Below are positions 1 to 5,690 of a stretch of DNA of 7,908 nucleotides, one piece after another; position 1 is the first letter of the stretch; each line of letters opens with the position of its first letter. The translations under genes were made by a program, and so were the position numbers. Under the pieces are notes generated by a model. That model saw only the letters and a program-made list of their open reading frames with translations. It was not told the DNA's origin and searched no databases. Origin of the DNA: Phycisphaerae bacterium (GTDB taxonomy: Bacteria > Planctomycetota > Phycisphaerae > Sedimentisphaerales > Anaerohalosphaeraceae); NCBI GenBank assembly GCA_003567095.1, contig PXAQ01000192.1, positions 1-7,908 of the forward strand, given 5' to 3'.

Positions 1-48
1 AAACCCGACCGCAACCAATGCGTAACCTGTAGATCGACTGATTTTCAT
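1..48 (-). CDS. Rrf2-family transcriptional regulator, N-terminus only (runs off the left edge)
   Basis: Sixteen codons are visible on the minus strand, reading MKISRSTGYALVAVGF and continuing past the window edge. This matches the opening of Rrf2-family winged-helix regulators (first helix, pattern M-K-[IL]-S-R-x-[TG]-x-YAL), the family that includes IscR, NsrR and CymR. The start is set by the ATG at 48-46 with an AGGAG at 62-58, nine bases upstream; the other nearby ATG (56-54) runs straight into a stop. Rrf2 proteins often sense Fe-S clusters, nitric oxide or cysteine metabolites through three cysteines in the C-terminal half. That half is outside the window, so the ligand cannot be judged. 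Recognition rests on a short but characteristic segment. Confidence 0.72.
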   Translation of the reverse strand, partial: MKISRSTGYALVAVGF

Positions 49-147
49 AATTACATTCTCCTATAAAATATTTATGTTTGTAAAGGTTTCCCTGTTGATC
101 CGCTGCTTCAAACGAGCCGAATAATAAGTTGGCACACATATTATCTC

Positions 148-177
148 TGTATACACCAATTATCAGTTATTGTTCAA
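148..177 (-). promoter_or_regulatory. candidate sigma70 promoter for the Rrf2 gene
   Basis: On the minus strand TTGAAC (177-172) and TATACA (153-148) are separated by 18 bases, about 100 bases upstream of the Rrf2 start. Four or five of six positions match consensus in each box. Rrf2 genes are commonly autoregulated, so an operator may overlap it, but I see no clear palindrome. Confidence 0.35.
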
Positions 178-241
178 GAGTTGCAAGGGAAATTTTATCT
201 AAATAACGAATTTCCAGACCGGCTTTTGCAGGATAAATCAT
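167..241 (-). CDS. possible small ORF (24 aa) upstream of the Rrf2 gene
   Basis: On the minus strand an ATG at 241-239 is preceded by AGGAG (254-250) at eight bases, an ideal ribosome binding site. The frame codes for 24 residues starting MIYPAKAGLEIRYLD and stops with TAA at 169-167. It lies in the same orientation as the Rrf2 gene and ends about 120 bases before it. I do not recognise the peptide. It might be a leader peptide, a small protein, or the decayed start of a gene; the opening MIY..KA is loosely like some Rrf2 N-termini. A second open frame (354-238) ends in a TGA overlapping this ATG but has no good start codon. Coding status is uncertain. Confidence 0.3.
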   Translation of the reverse strand: MIYPAKAGLEIRYLDKISLATLEQ

Positions 242-334
242 GTAAGTGACTCCTGTAAAAGAGGTTGTTGCATATTTTGAAAGGCTGAAAAAGATTGAAT
301 TTTCTCCTTAAATTCATCAAAATCGTCATTTTTC

Positions 335-363
335 TTGACAGCTCTGTACTGTGGCTATAGGAT
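335..363 (+). promoter_or_regulatory. sigma70-like promoter for the STAS/RsbW-like genes
   Basis: A perfect TTGACA at 335-340 is followed after 17 bases by TAGGAT at 358-363 (four of six consensus positions); an overlapping TATAGG at 356-361 is the alternative. Transcription would start near 370, giving a leader of about 30 bases before the ATG at 401. Confidence 0.55.
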
Positions 364-400
364 TTGTCAATAAAGTACCGACTCTAATGGAGATTTTAAT

Positions 401-763
401 ATGGATGAAATGAATCCGAATTTGCAGATCGACTATCACGGCCAAGTCGTGTCGGCAACGCTGACCGACGAAAAGATCCTCGAAGATGACCAAATTCAGG
501 CCCTGGAAGGCTCTTTTATGCCGTTGATCGAGCAAAATAATAAGATCCAGCTCGTGATTGATTTTTCAAATGTCAAGTTCCTGACCAGTTCCGTGCTTGG
601 CCTGCTGATTCGCATCAGCAAGAAAGTCTACGAGCAGGAGGGCAAGCTGCGGCTGTGCGCGATCGACCCGAAAATACTGGATGTGTTTCGGATTACGCGG
701 CTGGACAAGATATTTGAGATCTATCCCGACCAGGAAGAGGCCCTTGTCGGCCTGAAACGATAG
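401..763 (+). CDS. STAS-domain anti-sigma-factor antagonist (SpoIIAA/RsbV-like)
   Basis: This 120-residue protein is a single STAS domain of normal length for a stand-alone antagonist. The signature is DFSNVKFLTSSVLGLLIRIS (residues 54-73), which aligns with the SpoIIAA/RsbV phosphorylation loop DSSGLG; Ser64 falls on the phosphorylated serine. The usual Asp before the serines is Thr62 and the following Gly is Val65, so the loop is somewhat divergent. In the known mechanism the unphosphorylated form binds a cognate kinase/anti-sigma factor and frees its target; phosphorylation releases it. The ATG at 401 is preceded by GGAGA (389-393) at seven bases. An RsbW-like kinase starts 70 bases downstream on the same strand, the expected partner. 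It is cytoplasmic, with no signal or membrane segment. Confidence 0.88.
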   Translation: MDEMNPNLQIDYHGQVVSATLTDEKILEDDQIQALEGSFMPLIEQNNKIQLVIDFSNVKFLTSSVLGLLIRISKKVYEQEGKLRLCAIDPKILDVFRITRLDKIFEIYPDQEEALVGLKR

Positions 764-833
764 CTCTTTCGCGGAGATGGCGTGTTGCATTTGGAACGGC
801 ACAAATTGAGTGTAAATTGGAGGCGCTAAGTCG

Positions 834-1289
834 GTGTCAAGCTCGGATACAGTCTGGCACAAGTCCTGGGATCTGCCCGGCAAACGCGCAGCGACCGACG
901 CGGCCAGTCAGGAGATCTTGGACGCCGCGCGAATGTGCGCCTATCACGACGATGAGCTGTTCGGGGTGCAATTGGCGCTGGAGGAGGCGTTTATGAATGC
1001 CGTCCAGCACGGCAATCACGGCGATACGGAAAAACGCGTACGGATCGAAAGCCTGGTCACCTCGGACAAAATCGACATCTCCATCACCGATGAGGGCACC
1101 GGCTTTAACCCCAACGGCCTGCCCGATCCCCGCCAGGGCGACAATTTATACAAATGCTCCGGCCGCGGCGTGCTGCTGATTCGCGCGTATATGGATATTG
1201 TGGAATACAACGAACGCGGCAACTGCGTGCATATGGTTAAATTCCGCGACAAAGACGGCCGCATCCGCAAGGCCCTCTATTCAGAATAA
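834..1289 (+). CDS. RsbW/SpoIIAB-like serine kinase, anti-sigma factor (HATPase_c)
   Basis: This 151-residue protein carries the whole GHKL ATP-binding fold used by RsbW-type kinases. The N box is EEAFMNAVQHGN (residues 50-61, Asn55 for metal, His59). The G1 box is DEGTGF (86-91), and the G2 region SGRGVLLIRAYMD (109-121) closely follows the GRGLLL-[IM]-[RK]-xxMD form of the family. There is no sensor or histidine-phosphorylation domain, so it is not a two-component kinase. It probably phosphorylates the upstream STAS protein on Ser64 and holds a sigma factor or other target in check; no sigma factor lies in the window. The start is a GTG at 834 with GGAGG at 819-823, ten bases upstream. A later ATG would cut into the fold. 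Confidence 0.88.
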   Translation: MSSSDTVWHKSWDLPGKRAATDAASQEILDAARMCAYHDDELFGVQLALEEAFMNAVQHGNHGDTEKRVRIESLVTSDKIDISITDEGTGFNPNGLPDPRQGDNLYKCSGRGVLLIRAYMDIVEYNERGNCVHMVKFRDKDGRIRKALYSE

Positions 1290-1347
1290 CCCCCACTGCC
1301 CCTATATTTTTTTCACTTTTTTTGATCGTTTCCGCACTTTTTACCTC

Positions 1348-1364
1348 AGCAACGCTTGCTTTTT
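1348..1364 (+). terminator. weak hairpin with T-run after the RsbW-like gene
   Basis: AGCAA (1348-1352) and TTGCT (1356-1360) form a five-pair stem with a CGC loop, running into TTTT (1361-1364). The stem is short, and the next gene starts 19 bases later. It could be a partial terminator or attenuator between the kinase and the third gene, or chance. The surrounding 1290-1382 stretch is otherwise pyrimidine-rich and featureless. Confidence 0.25.
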
Positions 1365-1382
1365 GTCGATTTGTTATGCGAC

Positions 1383-1859
1383 ATGGAAGCACTGTACAGA
1401 GACATTTTGGGTTCTTCAGATCTTCTTATAGATCAGGTTCGCGGTCAGTTATTCGGCCGCCTGGAGCCGGATGGGCCGGTTTTGATCGTCGCCGACGCGC
1501 AGCGGCAGTGCAAGGCGAGCCATCCGGGCCGGGCCGGCGTTTTGCTCAGCAACACTGCCCGCTGGATCGATCCGATCTGCGACCGTCTGGATGACGGGGA
1601 GGATCCGCTGCTTGTGCCGGTCAACGGCGGCTGCATCGCTGCCTGTCAACTGGCCACCGAGCGGACGCATTGCGGGTATCTGCTGGTGTATCTGGAAGGC
1701 TATACCCCCCAAACCGCGGAGGTCAACCGGCCGCTGTTTGAGCTGATTTTTGCCCAAGCCGAGGCCACGTGCGAGCTGATCGAGAAAAATAACCAGCTTC
1801 ATCATTTGCGGCTGGTCCACCTGAGCCGCGATTCTCAGACGGCCGGGCCGGTTCGCTGA
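1383..1859 (+). CDS. hypothetical protein with GAF-like C-terminal half
   Basis: This 158-residue cytoplasmic protein follows the STAS and RsbW-like genes on the same strand. I do not recognise it as a named family. Residues from about 78 have the look of a GAF or related sensor domain: an LLVPVNGG strand, then CGYLLVYLEGY, then a helix FELIFAQAEATCELIEKNNQLHH, the order seen in the C-terminal half of GAF domains. The N-terminal part has a short helix and VLIVAD. Five cysteines are scattered without a metal-binding pattern. I chose the ATG at 1383; a TTG at 1356 in the same frame would add nine residues. No Shine-Dalgarno sequence precedes either, so the start is unsure. Its position suggests a signal input for the partner switch, but that is inference. 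Confidence 0.62.
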   Translation: MEALYRDILGSSDLLIDQVRGQLFGRLEPDGPVLIVADAQRQCKASHPGRAGVLLSNTARWIDPICDRLDDGEDPLLVPVNGGCIAACQLATERTHCGYLLVYLEGYTPQTAEVNRPLFELIFAQAEATCELIEKNNQLHHLRLVHLSRDSQTAGPVR

Positions 1860-1877
1860 AGATACCCGACGCGGCGG

Positions 1878-2447
1878 TTAGGCGATTTCGCGATCTTCGT
1901 CGTCGTCCTGCTCTTCTTCTTCCAAGGCGTCCAGGCTTTGCATCCCTTCCTGGCCCGGCTCAACATCGCCGGCCGGTTTTTCTTCTTCGTCTTCGTCGTC
2001 CTCGTCGGGCTCGACGACCGGTCTGTCGCGGTCCAGCGGTCGGCTGCGATTTTTGAACCGTCCATCATTGCCTTCGAGCATCTGGGCGTATTCGAGGCTG
2101 TAGCGCGTCCAGGGGATGGCCTCAAGACGCCGTTTTTCAATCGGAATGCCCAGCCCTTCACAGATGCCGAATTCGCCGGTTTCGATGCGTTTGAGGGCCT
2201 GCTGGATCTCGTCAAGCATCTTCTTTTCCTCGGCGACCAGCTCCAGGCCGAACTCCTGCTCAAAGCTGTCCGTGCCGATATCGGCCATGTGCACCGGCAT
2301 ACTGGACAGCTCCCCGCCGCCCTGAAAAATATTCTCTTCCATGGTCGTCACATCGCCGACGATCTCAGTCCACTTTTCAAGCAGCAGCCTGCGATATTTT
2401 TCCAGCTCGCGTTTGGCCAATCGCTTTGTCGTCTTCTTTTTCGCCAT
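1878..2447 (-). CDS. DksA/TraR-family RNA-polymerase-binding protein with degenerate zinc finger
   Basis: This 189-residue protein has the DksA layout. A basic, lysine-rich start and long helical region (residues 1-90) include MADIGTDSFEQEF, a form of the coiled-coil tip common in TraR/DksA homologues. A finger-like segment follows, GICEGLGIPIEKRRLEAIPW (94-113). Of the four finger cysteines only Cys96 remains; the other positions are Leu99, Ser117 and Tyr120, so zinc binding is unlikely. Residues 139-189 form an acidic tail of Asp/Glu runs absent from E. coli DksA. DksA enters the polymerase secondary channel and tunes initiation, often with ppGpp. The ATG at 2447 gives the usual MAKKK start, but GGAG is 16 bases away. 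An ATG at 2471 would add eight residues and lacks a ribosome binding site. The gene is convergent with the GAF-like one. Confidence 0.85.
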   Translation of the reverse strand: MAKKKTTKRLAKRELEKYRRLLLEKWTEIVGDVTTMEENIFQGGGELSSMPVHMADIGTDSFEQEFGLELVAEEKKMLDEIQQALKRIETGEFGICEGLGIPIEKRRLEAIPWTRYSLEYAQMLEGNDGRFKNRSRPLDRDRPVVEPDEDDEDEEEKPAGDVEPGQEGMQSLDALEEEEQDDDEDREIA

Positions 2448-2514
2448 AATGTTACCGATTTCACTCCACATAATTTAAGGTTGTCTGAATGCCTGCTCCC
2501 TATATATCGCGGGA

Positions 2515-2542
2515 ATTATAGGGGTTTCTTTAGATTAAACAA
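2515..2542 (-). promoter_or_regulatory. promoter for the DksA-like gene
   Basis: On the minus strand a perfect TATAAT (2520-2515) is preceded after 16 bases by TTGTTT (2542-2537). Transcription would start near 2508, about 60 bases before the ATG at 2447. The -35 box matches only three of six positions, so activation or growth-rate control is plausible but not shown. Confidence 0.5.
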
Positions 2543-2735
2543 CCGTCTTTTTAACTTTTTCCTGAATCTCGAACCTGTTTCAAATAGTCGATCCATTTAA
2601 TCGTCTTTAGTCTCCGCGTTGATTCGGGAATGCTATACGCTGCATTGCCGCAAACAGATCAGAATTTTATATAAGGTTTTCCCTGATTGCGGGAAATAAC
2701 CCGAATTCTTTCAGTAATTTCAGTTGTTTTTTGGG

Positions 2736-2763
2736 TTGTGGTGCGTCAGTTGTTGCGTATAAT
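2736..2763 (+). promoter_or_regulatory. promoter for the arginine decarboxylase-agmatinase operon
   Basis: A perfect TATAAT at 2758-2763 is preceded after 16 bases by TTGTGG (2736-2741), which keeps only the TTG of the -35 consensus. The start of transcription would be near 2770, leaving a leader of about 60 bases. The repeated TGATT(G)CGGGAA elements lie 40-115 bases upstream of the -35 and could bind a regulator. Confidence 0.5.
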
Positions 2764-2830
2764 CTCCCCTTTTGGCTGTTAATCATAATTTGCGACTTAA
2801 ATTGCCGTGGATGGGCAAGGAGAATGTATT

Positions 2831-3382
2831 ATGGTAAATCTTGTGCCGACAAAGATTTTTTTAACCAAAGGCGTCGGTCAGCACAAATACAGGCTCAGAT
2901 CGTTCGAGGACGCGCTGCGTCAGGCCGGGGTGGCCCAACAGAATTTGGTTCAGATATCCTCAATTTTGCCGCCGAAATGCAAGATTATCAGCCGAAATGA
3001 GGGGATCAAGCAGCTTGTGCCCGGATCAATTTGCTTTTGCGTCCTGGCGCGTTGCGACACCAACGAGCATGGGCGTCTGGTTGCTTCCTCGGTGGGGGTT
3101 GCCATCCCGAAAGACCGAGACAAATGGGGATATTTGAGCGAAGTGCACGGCCACGGAATGAATAAGCGCGAGGCCGAGGATACGGCTGAGGATCTGGCGG
3201 CCGAGATGCTGGGCACGACGCTTGGGGTTGACGTAAATCCCGATCTGGCATGGTCGGAAAAGGAGCAGGCTTACAAATCCAGCGGCCTGTTCATCAATAC
3301 GAGCAATATTACCCAGACCGCCCGCGGCGTGCGCGATATGTGGACCACGACGGTGGCACTGGCGGTGTGTTTGTTTGACTGA
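2831..3382 (+). CDS. pdaD: pyruvoyl-dependent arginine decarboxylase (PvlArgDC)
   Basis: This 183-residue protein matches the PvlArgDC family along its length, from VPTKIFLTKGVGQHK at the start to WTTTVALAVCLFD at the end. These enzymes decarboxylate arginine to agmatine with a pyruvoyl group made by self-cleavage, not with pyridoxal phosphate. The cleavage site is the Ser43-Ser44 pair in QISSILPP, which would give a beta chain of 43 residues and an alpha chain starting with pyruvoyl from Ser44. Glu104 in GYLSEVHGHG is the likely proton donor, by comparison with the archaeal enzyme. The ATG at 2831 has AAGGAG (2817-2822) eight bases upstream; an in-frame GTG at 2807 is a poorer choice because it would bury that site. 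The agmatinase gene starts 11 bases after its stop, which fixes the pathway. Confidence 0.93.
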   Translation: MVNLVPTKIFLTKGVGQHKYRLRSFEDALRQAGVAQQNLVQISSILPPKCKIISRNEGIKQLVPGSICFCVLARCDTNEHGRLVASSVGVAIPKDRDKWGYLSEVHGHGMNKREAEDTAEDLAAEMLGTTLGVDVNPDLAWSEKEQAYKSSGLFINTSNITQTARGVRDMWTTTVALAVCLFD

Positions 3383-3393
3383 GCCCTCTATCG

Positions 3394-4257
3394 ATGTCCA
3401 GCCAGCCGCTTCAATTTGGGGATTTTGACCCGGAATTTCGCGATCCGCACACGGCGCGCGTGGTGGTGTTGCCGGTTCCTTACGACGGGACAAGTACATG
3501 GGTCAAGGGGGCCGATCGCGGCCCGGCGGCCATTCTCAAGGCCTCTTATAACCTTGAGTTTTATGACATCCAGACCGGCCATGAGGTATTTCGTGAAGGC
3601 ATTTTCACCGATGCGCCGCTGGACGGGTTCGCCTCGGTCGACGCTATGGTTGCCGCGGTTCATCAGGCCGTCCGCTGCTGGCTGGGCAAGGACAAATTTC
3701 CAGTCCTGCTCGGCGGCGAACACTCGATCAGCATCGGCGCCTTTACCGCTGCGGCCGAGGCGTTTGAGGACCTGACCATCCTGCAGATCGACGCCCATGC
3801 CGATCTGCGCGACACCTACCACGGCAGCCGGTACAACCATGCCTGTGTGATGGCACGCGCCAAAGAGATGTGCCCCATCGTCCAGGTCGGCATCCGCAGT
3901 ATGGATAAGGCAGAATTGTCGAATATGGATAGAGATCGCGTTTTTTTTGCCCATCAGATAAGCGAACTTTCACGTCGCCAATGGATTGAGCAGGTCGTGT
4001 CGCGCCTCAGCGAGAATGTCTATATGACGATTGATCTGGATGGGTTTGATCCGTCGGTCATGCCCGCCACCGGCACGCCGGAGCCGGGGGGGCTGGGATG
4101 GTACGATGTGGTTGAGCTGGTTCAGGCGGTGTGCGCCGAAAAAAAACTCGTCGGCTTTGACGTCGTGGAACTGTGCCCGCATGAGGCCCATTGGCGGGCT
4201 GATTTTCTGGCCGCCAAGCTGGTCTATACGACGTTGACCGCCGCGTTTGCCCGGTAA
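3394..4257 (+). CDS. speB: agmatinase (ureohydrolase family)
   Basis: This 287-residue protein is a full-length arginase/agmatinase-type enzyme. The binuclear manganese ligands are all present: His110 in LGGEHS, Asp133, His135 and Asp137 in DAHADLR, and Asp214 and Asp216 in IDLDGFDPS. The following ATGTPEPGGLGW loop (225-236) is typical of agmatinases. Near the C-terminus the usual EVSPxYD is replaced by ELCPHEAHWRADF, a form I associate with one agmatinase branch. The enzyme hydrolyses agmatine to putrescine and urea, and the preceding arginine decarboxylase gene supplies agmatine. Only 11 bases separate them, so they are almost certainly co-transcribed. The ATG at 3394 has no clear ribosome binding site, which suggests translational coupling. 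The main alternative, arginase or another ureohydrolase, is less likely in this context. Confidence 0.9.
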   Translation: MSSQPLQFGDFDPEFRDPHTARVVVLPVPYDGTSTWVKGADRGPAAILKASYNLEFYDIQTGHEVFREGIFTDAPLDGFASVDAMVAAVHQAVRCWLGKDKFPVLLGGEHSISIGAFTAAAEAFEDLTILQIDAHADLRDTYHGSRYNHACVMARAKEMCPIVQVGIRSMDKAELSNMDRDRVFFAHQISELSRRQWIEQVVSRLSENVYMTIDLDGFDPSVMPATGTPEPGGLGWYDVVELVQAVCAEKKLVGFDVVELCPHEAHWRADFLAAKLVYTTLTAAFAR

Positions 4258-4366
4258 GGTCGATCGGTTAAATGCACTATGAGCTTCCGATAATTTGACT
4301 ATTTTCAGGCACGTCTAAAGAAATTTGCCCTGGTTTCCCGATGTTAGAGTAAATAGAGTGACAGGC

Positions 4367-4383
4367 GATGAGGTGTGCTCATC
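4367..4383 (+). other. hairpin in the agmatinase-MltA spacer
   Basis: GATGAG (4367-4372) and CTCATC (4378-4383) are perfectly complementary around a GTGTG loop. There is no T-run after it. It is the first of two hairpins in the 212-base spacer and may be part of the leader of the downstream gene. Confidence 0.35.
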
Positions 4384-4415
4384 TTGGCGAGGCGTCGTTT
4401 AGAAAATTAAAACAA

Positions 4416-4434
4416 CACGGCCACGATGGCCGTG
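4416..4434 (+). terminator. strong GC hairpin between agmatinase and MltA genes
   Basis: CACGGCCA (4416-4423) and TGGCCGTG (4427-4434) form a perfect eight-pair stem with a three-base loop. A T-run (4448-4452) begins only 13 bases later, so it is not a standard intrinsic terminator. It ends 35 bases before the lipoprotein start and could equally be a leader structure or an operator. The rest of 4258-4469 shows a TTGACT (4295-4300) without a good -10 partner and no gene. Confidence 0.4.
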
Positions 4435-4469
4435 CAGCATAAAACAATTTTTGGTACTCTGGAGTGATT

Positions 4470-5663
4470 ATGAAGTGTATGCGTTTATGGTTAGGTCTCC
4501 TGGCGGCAATACTGGCTTTTAGCGGCTGTCGAACCGCCGAAATAGTGGAAGCGCCCGATTACGAGCGGCCGCTGCCGCCGGGCCAGTATGCCCTGCGAAA
4601 GATTACGGATCCGGACATGATCCCCAACTTCAGTTTTGCCTGCTACAACACCCTGAATCTGCGACGGGCGATTGATCACAGCCTCAGCTATATGTCCAAA
4701 CCCTCCAGCCAGGCTTTTTTCCCGAGCAACGGCATCAGTCACGATCATGTCGTCGCCAGCCTGAGGGCCTTTGGCGAGCTGCTGGATCAGGGCCTGATCG
4801 GGCGCCCGCTGGAGGCGGCGATTCGCGAGCGATTCGATTTTTATATGTCGGTCGGCTGGGATAACCAGGGGACGGTGCTGTTTACCGGTTACTACACCCC
4901 GATCTTTGACGGGTCCATGACACGGACAGAAAGATTCCGCTATCCGCTGTATGCCCAGCCGGACGACCTGGTCAAAGGCGATGACGGTGAAATACTCGGA
5001 CGCGACCTTGGCGGCGGAGCGATTGCGCCGTATCCCTCGCGGCGGGAAATCGAGCAGTCCGGCATGCTCCAAGGGCAGGAGATTGCCTGGCTGGCCGATC
5101 CGTTTGAGGTCTATATCGCCCATGTCCAGGGCTCGGCCAAGCTGCGGCTGCCAGACGGCAGCCTGACCACACTGGGCTATGCCGCCACCAACGGCCACGA
5201 ATACCAAAGTGTGGGACGCAAAATGATCGACGACGGCATCGTCTCCTCGACGGGCCTGAGCCTGCAGGCGATGATCGATCATTTCAAAGCCAATCCCGAT
5301 CAGATCGATCGATACGTCTACCATAATCCGCGTTTTGTCTTTTTCCGAGTGGGCGAGGGTACACCGCGCGGCAGCCTGAATGAGCCGGTCATCCCGATGC
5401 GCACCATCGCCACCGACAAGGCCATCTATCCGCGCGGGGCGATGACGCTGCTCAAGACACGTCTGCCGCGCCCGGTCGGCGGAGCGATCATCAAGGCACC
5501 GTACACCGGTTTTGCACTGGATCAGGATACCGGCGGGGCCATCCGGGCCCCGGGACGCTGTGACGTCTATATGGGCGTCGGCGACCAAGCCGGACAAATG
5601 GCCGGGCAGGTCTATGAAGAGGGGTTTCTCTACTACCTGTTTCTCAAGTCCGAACACCTGTAA
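4470..5663 (+). CDS. mltA: membrane-bound lytic murein transglycosylase A (MltA family lipoprotein)
   Basis: This 397-residue protein starts with a lipoprotein signal (MKCMRLWLGLLAAILAFSGC). Cleavage before Cys20 would anchor it to a membrane facing the periplasm. The MltA domain shows FTGYYTPIFDGS (about 138-149) and HVQGSAKLRLPDGS (218-231), the substrate groove motifs of the family. The C-terminal 3D domain carries AIYPRGAM, then LDQDTGGAIRAPGRCDVYMG (350-369), where the Asp residues around DTGGAI include the catalytic acid of MltA. The enzyme cleaves peptidoglycan glycan strands, leaving 1,6-anhydro ends. The ATG at 4470 has GGAG (4461-4464) five bases upstream; a GTG at 4464 in frame overlaps that site and is less likely. 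The beta-CASP RNase gene follows after 27 bases, so the two are probably co-transcribed, though no functional link is evident. Confidence 0.93.
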   Translation: MKCMRLWLGLLAAILAFSGCRTAEIVEAPDYERPLPPGQYALRKITDPDMIPNFSFACYNTLNLRRAIDHSLSYMSKPSSQAFFPSNGISHDHVVASLRAFGELLDQGLIGRPLEAAIRERFDFYMSVGWDNQGTVLFTGYYTPIFDGSMTRTERFRYPLYAQPDDLVKGDDGEILGRDLGGGAIAPYPSRREIEQSGMLQGQEIAWLADPFEVYIAHVQGSAKLRLPDGSLTTLGYAATNGHEYQSVGRKMIDDGIVSSTGLSLQAMIDHFKANPDQIDRYVYHNPRFVFFRVGEGTPRGSLNEPVIPMRTIATDKAIYPRGAMTLLKTRLPRPVGGAIIKAPYTGFALDQDTGGAIRAPGRCDVYMGVGDQAGQMAGQVYEEGFLYYLFLKSEHL

Positions 5664-5690
5664 AGACCCGCGGATAACAAAAGGACGTCG

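Larger units (their letters stand above)
2448..2830. other. divergent intergenic region with promoters and repeated motif
   Basis: This 383-base AT-rich spacer lies between the DksA-like gene (minus) and the arginine decarboxylase gene (plus). I find no convincing gene in it. It holds one TATAAT promoter near each end (listed separately). CGGGAA occurs three times (2510-2515, 2625-2630, 2690-2695), and the last two belong to a longer shared element TGATT(G)CGGGAA (2620-2630 and 2684-2695). A small inverted repeat TTCCC/GGGAA (2679-2683/2691-2695) overlaps the last copy. The middle, about 2545-2675, shows nothing I can name. Confidence 0.5.

Noticed and set aside
1898..2020. Low-complexity tract in the DksA-like gene as a possible DNA repeat
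   Set aside because: The CTT/CTC/GTC triplets simply encode the Asp/Glu-rich tail. There is no regular repeat unit.
1938..2600. Long plus-strand open frame (220 codons) opposite the DksA-like gene
   Set aside because: It is the antisense shadow of a recognised gene, has no ribosome binding site, and lacks any family resemblance. The same applies to the long frame opposite the MltA gene (4491-5657).
4130..4230. Agmatinase C-terminal motif ELCPHEAHW in place of EVSPxYD as a sign of a new activity
   Set aside because: All metal ligands and the GTPEPGG loop are intact, and this C-terminal form is, as far as I recall, common in one agmatinase branch. The operon context fits agmatinase.
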